Positions 36,511-46,621 of a stretch of DNA of 64,000 nt are shown here, piece after piece. Every line of letters begins with the position of its first letter. Within the stretch, counting starts at the first letter, position 1. The stretch comes from Diadema setosum. Lineage: Eukaryota; Echinodermata; Echinoidea; Diadematoida; Diadematidae. The notes beneath the pieces were generated by a model. It had not been told where the DNA came from and did no database searches. It saw only the letters and a list, made by a program, of their open reading frames with translations. The position numbers and the translations under genes are program-made. The stretch is from positions 45,134,333-45,198,332 of the forward strand of contig NC_092686.1 of assembly GCF_964275005.1 (NCBI RefSeq), read 5' to 3'.

Positions 36511-37169
36511 TGCGTTCTATTGTTCTTTGGGTGTGTTAGTGGGGGAGTACATCTGTGATGTCTAACTTGGCTGTTAGTAGGTCGTGCCCGGAGATTGGAG
36601 TCCGGGTTGGTAGATGGGGTGGACGCCTGTGGTGTGAATGAATTGTGTCGGTGAGGGCGTCTTCTGGAACCAGCGATAGGTGTGGTCGTGAGTGGAAGGC
36701 GCGGTTGACGTCGTGGGCGCTGTTGTGAAGAGGTGGGGGAAGAATTATGAGAGGAAGAAGTAGAGGGGGGAATGTGCTGTGGAGAGAGTGTGTTGTTGTT
36801 GTCATTGTTGCTGTTTGATTGTTTGTTGATGAGAGGAAGCCAGATGTTGTTGATGTGGAGTCCAGTATCCTGTGTAACAGTGTCGTGTGTGTGAATTTCT
36901 ATGGCTTCTCTGATGCGTCGTGTGTTCCAGTTTTTGATGGATGTGATGAGTTTGCTGTCTTCCCAGTTGATGCGATGTTCCGACTGTTGAGCGTGTTTCA
37001 CGATGGCTGACTTTTCCCATTCCGAACGTCTGTAGCATGTTTTGTGTTCTTTCAGTCTGGTCTCTAGCGATCTCCCTGTTTCACCTATGTAGACTTTGCC
37101 GCATTCGCATGGGATACGGTAGACACCTGGTTGTTTGTGTCTGGAGTGCTTGTCTTTGTGTGAGTGCAA
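36330..37169 (-). CDS. Penelope-like element: GIY-YIG endonuclease part
   Basis: The open frame contains GVYRIPCECGKVYIGETGRS followed by LETRLKEHK and a later Glu-containing helix (RREAIEIH-like). This is the GIY-YIG nuclease fold that canonical Penelope elements use to nick target DNA. After the domain the frame runs on through a low-complexity Thr/Pro/Arg-rich segment into the terminal repeat. It lies downstream of the reverse transcriptase region in a different frame. Confidence 0.8.
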   Translation of the reverse strand: MHSHKDKHSRHKQPGVYRIPCECGKVYIGETGRSLETRLKEHKTCYRRSEWEKSAIVKHAQQSEHRINWEDSKLITSIKNWNTRRIREAIEIHTHDTVTQDTGLHINNIWLPLINKQSNSNNDNNNTLSPQHIPPSTSSSHNSSPTSSQQRPRRQPRLPLTTTPIAGSRRRPHRHNSFTPQASTPSTNPDSNLRARPTNSQVRHHRCTPPLTHPKNNRTHQRPQHSTNSRRSARLRARLDRPLPSRSAFSIYSPPLLRSRFTSDEGQSTCPKRQVPRFS

Positions 37170-39528
37170 TGAATTGTGAAGTTTGTTGGAAGATGAATGA
37201 CGGACCTGGATGTTGGCGGACTTGAAGATGCGTTGTACACCGTAGTTTGTGCGAGGTGGCGCCGAGGTAGGGAAGATTTACAGTTGTGATGGGCTGTTCC
37301 TTGGCTGCTTGGTTGGGATGAGAAGGTGCTTGAGTGTTGATTTTGTGCTTGGGGTATTGGTTGATAGTGGTGAGTGTGTCTGTGATATGTTCGAGTTCTT
37401 GTCGAAGATGTTCTTTGTCGCTGATTTGATGAGCACGTCGGACGAGAGCGTTCGGTACTGACTGACGGACTGCTGGATGATGGAAGGAGCGGTAGTGAAG
37501 ATATCTGTCTGTGTGAGTGGGTTTGCGGTAGACCTGGTGAGAGAAAGTGCCAGCGTTGGTCTTTGTGACGAGAACATCGAGGAAGGGGAGAGAATGGTTG
37601 TGTTCCGTTTCCACTGTGAATGAGATGTTGGAATGTTGTTCGTTGAGGTGTGTGAGGAAGTCGTCCAGTTGATCTGCTTGGTGTGGCCAGATGGTGAAGA
37701 TGTCGTCGACATACCGGAGCCAGAGTGAAGGTTTGTGTTGTGCCGTGGCTAGTGCGTGACTTTCGAAATGTTCCATGTAAATGTTGGCAATGATCGGTGA
37801 GAGGGGGGAGCCCATGGCTGCGCCTTGTTGCTGTTTGTAGTGTGTGTCCCTCCATCGGAAGGAGGTAGAATTGAGACATGTGAGGAGGAGGTCGTGTATC
37901 TGTTGTGGTGTGAGTTGTGTTCTGGAAGAAAGAGAAGGGTCATCGGTGAGACGTTGTTTGATGATGTCACAGGCTTCGTTGACAGGAACGCTGGTGAAGA
38001 GTGATTCTACATCAAGGCTGACGAGGGTGTCTGTAGGGTTGATAGTAGTTTGAGAGAGAATGTCAATGAAGTGTTTGGAATTGTTAATGTGGTGTTCTGT
38101 GTTGCCAACGAGTGGCTGTAGAATGTCTGACAGGTGTTTGGCTGTTTCGTAGCAAGGGGAACCTCGTGTAGAAATGATGGGGCGGAGAGGCACTGATGGC
38201 TTGTGAATTTTGGGTTGCCCGAAGAGGATGGGACATCTGCTGGAGGAGGCACGGAGTCTAAAATAAAGCTGTTGAGGAAGGGCATTTGATCGATGAAGTT
38301 CGAGGAGCTTGGCGTTGAGTTTCCTCTCGGTGGCAGGAGTCGGGTCACGTTTCAGTTCGGTGTATGTGGGGGTGTGAAGGATGTCTTGTATCTTTTGTTC
38401 GTATTGTGTTTTGTCCATGACGACCGTGGCGTTGCCTTTGTCTGCTTGAATGATATGGATGGATGCGTTGCTTTGTAGAGTCTTCACCGCTGTTCGTTCT
38501 TCTTTGTTGAGGTTGGGCTGCGGTGGCTTAGCTGTGGAGAGAGCTTGAGTAACAAGGAGTCGAATGTTGTCGGCTGCGGCTTTGTTCAGGTATCTGAGCT
38601 TGGGTTCCGTTTGTTGTATGATTTCTGTGAAAGGAATCTTCTTGGGTGGTGTTGCGAAGTTAAGCCCAAGGGATAACACGTTGTGTTCGGCTTGTGTGAG
38701 GTTGTGCTGGCTTAAATTGACAACTGTGTTGCGGGCGGCGGGCGGCTTGTCTCGTGTGTATGTATGGGTATGGCTTTTATGTAGTGTGTTGAACTTCCGT
38801 ATCTGCTTCTCTCTGGTGCGAAGGAAGGTGGTCCTTGCTGTGTGAGAGTTGAAGGTCTGTATCTTCTGGAGGTCGGCATGATGTAGTGTTTGTGACAAGT
38901 GTGTTTGTGAGGTGTTGATTTGTTGATCGATTGTGTGAAGTTCTTGTCGAGTATGGGCAATGCGTTCTCTGGTGAGGGAGAGGCCGGCTTGGTGAAGAAT
39001 ACGTCGAGCACGTGGAGTTTGTATGGTTGATTTCAGCTGTAGACCAGGAGGGATGATACTGTGATCTCGGCATCTTTTCAGAAAGGTGAGATGATTGGAG
39101 AGTTTAGATTGTTTGACTAGGTTCCGTTGAAGTAGGCGAGAAGATCGTTGAGTTTGCTCCCCGTAGAGCTCGGTTATGTGTTGTTTGAAGGTTTGCATGG
39201 TGAAGTTAATTAGGAAGAAAGATTTGCGGTGACACCATGTGTATGTAGTCCTTAACCGGATCGTAGTTTGGAAGAAGAGCTTAGAAAGAGGAGAAACGAA
39301 GAGGGAAGCGACATATGGGGGTTGTGAGGAGGGCAAAAAGTGAAGAGTGGGAGACAGTAATGGGCTGGAAGTTGAAGTTGCACTAGTGGAGACAGTAGAG
39401 AAAGGAACACAGATAGTGGTAAGGAAGAATAGTGTGAGAATCAAGTAAGATGTTCGGACATCGTTAGAAGGGGAAAGATGAGATAGAAGGGAAGAGGAAG
39501 AGGAAGGAGTTGAATGTTGGAGAATCAT
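37081..39528 (-). CDS. Penelope-like element: reverse transcriptase part
   Basis: A long open frame of 815 codons. Recognisable reverse transcriptase blocks are PILFGQPKIHKP and RPIISTRGSP, LVSLDVESLFTSVP (first catalytic Asp), QGAAMGSPLSPIIANIYME, and LRYVDDIFTIW (catalytic YVDD box). These blocks and spacing match Penelope-like enzymes rather than LINE or LTR types. The N-terminal part has many His, Gln and Thr residues and begins inside the right terminal repeat, as in other members. It copies the element's RNA at the target site. Confidence 0.9.
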   Translation of the reverse strand: MILQHSTPSSSSSLLSHLSPSNDVRTSYLILTLFFLTTICVPFSTVSTSATSTSSPLLSPTLHFLPSSQPPYVASLFVSPLSKLFFQTTIRLRTTYTWCHRKSFFLINFTMQTFKQHITELYGEQTQRSSRLLQRNLVKQSKLSNHLTFLKRCRDHSIIPPGLQLKSTIQTPRARRILHQAGLSLTRERIAHTRQELHTIDQQINTSQTHLSQTLHHADLQKIQTFNSHTARTTFLRTREKQIRKFNTLHKSHTHTYTRDKPPAARNTVVNLSQHNLTQAEHNVLSLGLNFATPPKKIPFTEIIQQTEPKLRYLNKAAADNIRLLVTQALSTAKPPQPNLNKEERTAVKTLQSNASIHIIQADKGNATVVMDKTQYEQKIQDILHTPTYTELKRDPTPATERKLNAKLLELHRSNALPQQLYFRLRASSSRCPILFGQPKIHKPSVPLRPIISTRGSPCYETAKHLSDILQPLVGNTEHHINNSKHFIDILSQTTINPTDTLVSLDVESLFTSVPVNEACDIIKQRLTDDPSLSSRTQLTPQQIHDLLLTCLNSTSFRWRDTHYKQQQGAAMGSPLSPIIANIYMEHFESHALATAQHKPSLWLRYVDDIFTIWPHQADQLDDFLTHLNEQHSNISFTVETEHNHSLPFLDVLVTKTNAGTFSHQVYRKPTHTDRYLHYRSFHHPAVRQSVPNALVRRAHQISDKEHLRQELEHITDTLTTINQYPKHKINTQAPSHPNQAAKEQPITTVNLPYLGATSHKLRCTTHLQVRQHPGPSFIFQQTSQFIALTQRQALQTQTTRCLPYPMRMRQSLHR

Positions 39529-40353
39529 GGAGATAGGGAAGAGCAGTGAAGATTCATGAAACCAAGAGAACGAAGTCGGCGAACAGTGTGACTATGGAAT
39601 GCGAATGAATGGAGAAAGGACGATTAACAGAAATAAGGAGGGGTAAGCAGAGGAGAAGTGAGAATATGCGGAGAGAAGGGAGAGAGAGAGAGGGGGGGGG
39701 GGGCAATGAAAAGAAGAAAAGAACAAATTGAAATTCAAGACGTAAATTAGAGGGAGCTATTGTAGATCCTAGAATTAAATGCTGCTGCGGAAAAGAAAAT
39801 AAATGGAGAGGAAATTGATGACAGTTAAATCCTGAAAAGGTTCCTGTGGGAGAAATGCAAAAAATGAGAAATTAAAATAAGGTTAAAGTGTAGACCTGAG
39901 GAGAGAAGACAAGAGAAATAACCTGTAAAGAAATGTGTAAATTAAAACTAGTGGTCCTGAAAAGGACCGTTGGGTTGTATGGAAGGAAGAAATAAAAGAA
40001 GAAGAAAAGAAGAAAGAAGAGAACAGAACAGAAAGAAAAGAAAAGATAAGTAGTGTAGAAACAGACAAAAAGTGTAAGAGAGAGAGAGAGAGAGAGAGGA
40101 AAGAGAAATGAAACACTGAGTAAAGGTACACAGCTAGTGAAAGTAGAGCAAGAAGTCTAGTTATAAGAATAACTAGGAGAACCGAGGAACTTGACGTTTC
40201 GGGCAGGTTGACTGTCCTTCGTCAGAAGTGAAGCGTGATCTGAGGAGAGGCGGGCTATATATGGAGAATGCGGACCTAGATGGAAGAGGTCGGTCAAGGC
40301 GGGCTCGCAGGCGGGCTGAGCGTCGGCTGTTGGTGGAGTGTTGTGGTCGTTGA
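39175..40353 (-). repeat. Terminal repeat (PLTR) at the element's 5' side
   Basis: About 1179 bp, matching 35326-36510 in direct orientation. It holds the beginning of the long reverse transcriptase frame. Confidence 0.9.
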
Positions 40354-41872
40354 CACTGTTACACAAGATACTGGACTCCACATCAACAACATCTGGCTTC
40401 CTCTCATCAACAAACAATCAAACAGCAACAATGACAACAACAACACACTCTCTCCACAGCACATTCCCCCCTCTACTTCTTCCTCTCATAATTCTTCCCC
40501 CACCTCTTCACAACAGCGCCCACGACGTCAACCGCGCCTTCCACTCACGACCACACCTATCGCTGGTTCCAGAAGACGCCCTCACCGACACAATTCATTC
40601 ACACCACAGGCGTCCACCCCATCTACCAACCCGGACTCCAATCTCCGGGCACGACCTACTAACAGCCAAGTTAGACATCACAGATGTACTCCCCCACTAA
40701 CACACCCAAAGAACAATAGAACGCATCAACGACCACAACACTCCACCAACAGCCGACGCTCAGCCCGCCTGCGAGCCCGCCTTGACCGACCTCTTCCATC
40801 TAGGTCCGCATTCTCCATATATAGCCCGCCTCTCCTCAGATCACGCTTCACTTCTGACGAAGGACAGTCAACCTGCCCGAAACGTCAAGTTCCTCGGTTC
40901 TCCTAGTTATTCTTATAACTAGACTTCTTGCTCTACTTTCACTAGCTGTGTACCTTTACTCAGTGTTTCATTTCTCTTTCCTCTCTCTCTCTCTCTCTCT
41001 CTCTTACACTTTTTGTCTGTTTCTACACTACTTATCTTTTCTTTTCTTTCTGTTCTGTTCTCTTCTTTCTTCTTTTCTTCTTCTTTTATTTCTTCCTTCC
41101 ATACAACCCAACGGTCCTTTTCAGGACCACTAGTTTTAATTTACACATTTCTTTACAGGTTATTTCTCTTGTCTTCTCTCCTCAGGTCTACACTTTAACC
41201 TTATTTTAATTTCTCATTTTTTGCATTTCTCCCACAGGAACCTTTTCAGGATTTAACTGTCATCAATTTCCTCTCCATTTATTTTTCTTTTCCGCAGCAG
41301 CATTTAATTCTAGGATCTACAATAGCTCCCTCTAATTTACGTCTTGAATTTCAATTTGTTCTTTTCTTCTTTTCATTGCCCCCCCCCCCTCTCTCTCTCT
41401 CTCCCTTCTCTCCGCATATTCTCACTTCTCCTCTGCTTACCCCTCCTTATTTCTGTTAATCGTCCTTTCTCCATTCATTCGCATTCCATAGTCACACTGT
41501 TCGCCGACTTCGTTCTCTTGGTTTCATGAATCTTCACTGCTCTTCCCTATCTCCATGATTCTCCAACATTCAACTCCTTCCTCTTCCTCTTCCCTTCTAT
41601 CTCATCTTTCCCCTTCTAACGATGTCCGAACATCTTACTTGATTCTCACACTATTCTTCCTTACCACTATCTGTGTTCCTTTCTCTACTGTCTCCACTAG
41701 TGCAACTTCAACTTCCAGCCCATTACTGTCTCCCACTCTTCACTTTTTCCCCTCCTCACAACCCCCATATGTCGCTTCCCTCTTCGTTTCTCCTCTTTCT
41801 AAGCTCTTCTTCCAAACTACGATCCGGTTAAGGACTACATACACATGGTGTCACCGCAAATCTTTCTTCCTA
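40354..41872 (+). repeat. Inverted partial copy of the Penelope-like element
   Basis: The reverse complement of about 36885 down to 35355. It is joined to the right terminal repeat with a two-base overlap. With 39175-40353 it forms arms of about 1.15 kb around a spacer of about 370 bp. It carries single-base variants from both terminal repeats. Confidence 0.9.
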
Positions 41873-41886
41873 ATTAATGCTAATAT
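41873..41886. repeat. Right target-site duplication of the Penelope-like element
   Basis: ATTAATGCTAATAT, identical to 35315-35328. Confidence 0.85.
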
Positions 41887-41949
41887 TTGACAATTCAGAA
41901 CTTTCCTCTAATATAATTGTCGAATTTTACTGAAGTTAGCGTCACTGTT

Positions 41950-42306
41950 GTTGGTAGAGTTTCGGTTGAGATGGGGCTTTAGGTTTTTCAACTTTTTTGT
42001 AATGATTTCTTTAGATAATGAGAAACATCCCATGAAATATGGAAGAGCGTATACTAGTAAGAGGAAATCAAAATGCATTTAATGAAAACGGGGTTTTGAA
42101 ATGGCTGAGATATCAAAAACAAAGTGATCCTAATAAAAGGTGGGACCCATGGTCGTATCTGTGTTTGGATATCTCAGCCATTTCAACACCAGTTTTCATC
42201 AAATAAACGTTCAATTTCTCTTTAATTGTATGCTCTTTGACGTTTAATTACGTGGTTTCTAAGACGAGTATCTTGCAAAAAGTTAAAAGCTGAATACTTA
42301 CATTCA
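41950..42306. mobile_element. Palindromic MITE, family A copy 5 (ends decayed)
   Basis: TTTCGGTTGAGATGGG near the left end, then AATGGCTGAGATATC, AAGGTGGGACCCATGG and GGATATCTCAGCCATTTC as in the other copies. Confidence 0.65.
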
Positions 42307-42486
42307 CATAGCGCTGTTTCAAGCTATGTGTATCCCGGTCAAGCTCATACTTTTGTCATTCGAATTCATGAATGTTTACTCAAATTCATACAGCGAAAGC
42401 ACGCAAACTATTTGGGCATTTAAATTCAGAATCCGAGCGATCAATTGCCAAAGATCAGTATATGTTATAAAAGGAGCTAGTATTAA

Positions 42487-43074
42487 AAGGGAATTGACCC
42501 CTTTCAAGCATGTGGATTGAGTGAATGCAGTAACATTAGCAGAACACATCATTGAAGGTTTGTATAGGAAAATCGGACAACCCGTTCGAAAGTAATTAAC
42601 ATTTTTAAATTTGGTGATAAGACAGATGGATCAGAAGACTACTACAGATCATGACATCACATATACTACGATACATGAAAATATTAAGAAAATTCCACAA
42701 AACATCATGTCATAATTATGAAAAGTACACATTCCCTGCACTTGTTACTGATATAGGGTATAATATCCCCCCCCTGCTTTCTGAAAGAGGTAAGTCAAGT
42801 GCTCTTTCATTATGCTCTAAATGTGAAAATATGTTGAACTTCCTTTATATTTGCTTTATATTGTAGTAGATAAGTGTGATGTCATGATCCGTTGGAATCT
42901 TCAGATCCAGCGGTCTCGTCACCAAAAAAAAAAAAAAGAAAAAAAAAAGAGAAAAAATCAAAAATTCATAACTTTGGAACGGATTGTCCGATTTTCCTCA
43001 AGCTTTCACTGATGTGTTCTACTAATATTGCTACATTACTTCAATCAACGTGTATTTGGGGGTTTCATTCCCAT
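42487..43074. mobile_element. Foldback element, family B copy 2, with TTAA duplication
   Basis: 588 bp with TTAA at 42483-42486 and 43075-43078. Arms of about 170-180 bp are imperfect inverted repeats, for example CATGACATCACAT (about 42650) against GTGATGTCATGATCCG (about 42877). The right arm resembles the right arm of 10615-11228 (CATAACTTTGGAAC, CTTTCACT). Confidence 0.7.
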
Positions 43075-43796
43075 TTAACATTGTTACATGTGAGGTGGTC
43101 ACGAGCAAAAAGGAGAAACATTTGAATAACTTTCAAAGAGCTCTATACACGTTAAAACGCTATAATTATACCAAATCCGATAAAACATAAGCAGCATGTG
43201 CATCATGGAGTTTGAGATCATCCAACTGCAAAAACATCTGTCAGCGTTTTGCAAGGCGAACTTCAGCGTTGTGCATAAGCAAATAAGGGTATGATACATC
43301 ATACAAACCAGATGAGGAAACTGAGGTATTTTAATTTCCGCACTGTTATCATTATGCTGTTAATAAAATGGACCAGAATAGGACTTTAGAATCAGGGCCG
43401 TGTTGGTGCTAGCATTTCTAGAAATACTGTTTTGGTGGGGAATCCCCGCTTTCACATTCACATAGAACAGTAAAATGTTGACAAATGAATGCGTGAATTA
43501 TGAGTATGCAAACAGGCGTTCCGAAATAAGTCACGTTTGACTGCAAATTTACTTGCACCATGGAAACCTTCTTTTGTGCCATATCATAGTCCTCGTGGGG
43601 TACTGTGGATCTGTAGTGCATGTCGTACACTAATCTGGAGTGTATGGCGTTTGTCCAAACACTATCCTGTTCTTCATGTTTGATTTCTTCATCAACGGTA
43701 AATATCAAGTTATATTCTAACTGCAGTTAAAAAAGCCAGACCACGCAGGAGGTTGATCATCAAACCATCAACATAAAAGCACAGAGTGTTGAAATC

Positions 43797-46119
43797 ATGT
43801 CTGGGGGACAAGGTGTGCCACCCGCAAAACGCCAACGAGTGCACGGCGTCCGCGGCACTGTGAAACGACTGGCGAAGACCGCCGCAAAAATCTACACTGA
43901 GGGATGGTGTCGGGGACAGGGCGCCCGGCTGCACGTTTCAACCATACGCAGGGCGATGAACGCCGGTGTGGATGATCTCACCACCTTCATGCATACAGGT
44001 ATTGAATCCCGTTTTATTACTAATCAAATTGTCTGGTAAATGAAAGGCAGATAAAATATGAAATGACAATATTTGTGGGTGAAGAAGGAGAAGAGATGGG
44101 GAGCAGAACACCAAGGTTGCATAGTATGGGTTTATCAAGAGATTGCATAGGCCTCAGGCCCGTAACTATAGGGGGCCTAAAGGGGAGGGGGTTCCACAGA
44201 CCATGGACCTACAACCCATGCACAGACTAACCCCCTCGTTTGCCAGCTTGTCGGAACAGGAGAGGTCCACTCTTTCCAACATTCTGAACCCTCCCATAAA
44301 AATCCTAGCTACGGGCCTGGGCCTAATATTCACATTCCTACTGTGCTCCTAGACTGAAGTACTTCCGGCTTACCTGTTTGACTAATATTTCGCATTTTCG
44401 TCGTTACCCACTTGGAATCGTGTTTCCACAGCGATATTTCACACATTTCGTATGTGTATGTGTCAATTTGAGAGCTAAACCGACAGTTTTTCCAGACGTA
44501 TGGAAACTATGTTTTATCTTTACAAGTATATTCTTCTCTATCTTGTCTAGACGGCCCAACGCACTCATTTACCTTTGATATATACAATGTGCATACAACA
44601 CACGCATACCCATACACGCACAAATCTTTTTCGATGTAGTGGCTCAGCTAGTTGCCATAATTGAAATGGGAAAGGTATTTCACAATGATAGAGGATTAAT
44701 CATGTAACTCTCTTTCCATTTGTCTATAACAATATTCTCTATGAACTACTCTTTAAATTAGTAATCATGATTGCTCCCTTGCCCGTTTCAGCTCTTCCCT
44801 GATTATTTCACCGCATAACTTACAAAATGATAATGATAGCAATAATTGATGACAGATTCACTGGCAGACGGATAACCCAACGCCCTCAAAAACAAAAAAA
44901 CAAAAACCATCTCCATGTAACACCTTTTAGAATCTAATTATCTGACTATAATGGGATATGCTGCATACGAAATTTTGTCACTGTTCTTGCAGGGGATCGG
45001 TTGATCATGGTTCTGGAGAAGATGTCTGATTTACCCGAGGAATATCGGATAGGAAATAGTAAGTGGAACGTGTTTGACGTGCAACGTGAGATTACAACAG
45101 CCCCACGCCCTGATGCCTTCTCTTCACCAGCTGCCTACATGGACATGACGGCTGACCAGCTTCAGGTTCCCGAGAGCCGCAGTCGGCTGCAAACGACCAA
45201 CCTCCTCGTCTCCATACGCCAGATACTGTCCGTCTGGAACGAGGTCGATCTCGTCACATTCATGGAACTTTTTCGCCGCAAATCAAGCGGTACAGGTACT
45301 TGGGAAGACGCGAATTCTCTGCAGCGGTTCGTCGATGATTGCCTCAAGGGAGTCTACTGTGAGTTCTCTGGCGGGAAATTGAAGCTGTACCGGGGATTCA
45401 GTGAAGAAGTAATCAGAGGCGAAATGAGGCGAAGATATGTTGCATGTCGGGAGAAACAGCCTCGAGAGCGCGGGAAAAACGACAGCATCGAGGGCGCGCG
45501 TGTGGTAGAAACTTCGGAAGACATGGAAGCCATCTTGGATTCTATGCTGGAGGAAGCGACATCCAATGAGGTGGTTGTTGGAGTGGATTGTGAAGGAGTA
45601 AATCTCGGTAAGCTTTCAGCCTGTGAAAAAGAAAATCATTTGATGACGTGGCTTATCTCAGAAACATTAATGTTCAATGATTAAGAAAAAAAAAGATATA
45701 ATCCCATTGTTTACAACACAGCTCATTGTTTATTATTTTAACACAACATTTTTTATTGTTTATTATTCTAACACAACATTTTTTTTTAATATCACAGAAA
45801 ATCAGAGATGTACCTCAGAAACATTTTTATTTGAACGGTTTTTTTGTTTGATTCCATTGTTTATAACACAGCCGTGATATCTCAAGTATGATAGTCAAAT
45901 TTTGAGTTGTTTGTCACTGTTTATTTCCCAGGAAGATCGGGCTCAATCACACTCCTCCAGCTCGCAACCATGGATGGTCACGTGTACATCTTTGACATTC
46001 AAAAAAATCCCAACCTTCTCAAATCAGGACAACTGAAACAGCTCCTAGAAGATCCAAAGATCATCAAGGTACATTTAGGTTTACATCGTGAATTCGGATG
46101 AATTTTGCTATTAGGTCCC

Positions 46120-46168
<49 letters not shown>

Positions 46169-46567
46169 GAAACAAGAAAGGGAAAACTGACCAGAAACAA
46201 ATAATAAATAGTGAAAACTTTGAGCAAAGAAAATGGGTTTTCATCGGGATTCGAACCCGAGACCTCCGGATTACTAGACCGGTGCTCTACCGACTGAGCT
46301 ATTGAAAGCCCTAGATCGATATTCGTCCCAAACCCTTAACTCTCTTTGCTCGTGTGGTCAGAAGCTATGGTGTGTGTATATGTGTGCCGCACACACACAC
46401 ACACACACACACATTAACCTGACATAAACCCAAAGGATGTAAATCAACTTTGGAAGAAATGCGGGGGATCGCCGAAGCGATGCAGCTTTTTGTAATATAT
46501 TTTGAAACAAGAAAGGGAAAACTGACCAGAAACAAATAATAAATAGTGTTTTCACTACATAATTATA

Positions 46568-46621
<54 letters not shown>

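Larger units (their letters stand above)
35329..41872 (-). mobile_element. Penelope-like retroelement (GIY-YIG type) with direct terminal repeats and an inverted partial copy
   Basis: The whole insertion is bounded by a 14-bp target duplication. From its own 5' end (right) it has a terminal repeat (39175-40353), a reverse transcriptase region, a GIY-YIG endonuclease region and a second terminal repeat (35326-36510) in the same orientation. An inverted truncated copy (40354-41872) is joined to the right side. This is the known layout of Penelope-like elements. The two terminal repeats differ at only a few positions, apart from purine-run lengths, so the insertion looks young. It appears nearly whole, with about one break between the two enzymatic parts. 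Confidence 0.9.

Noticed and set aside
40280-40906. 208-codon plus-strand frame, Thr/Pro/Arg-rich
   Set aside because: It is the inverted copy of the Penelope-like element tail, not a separate gene.
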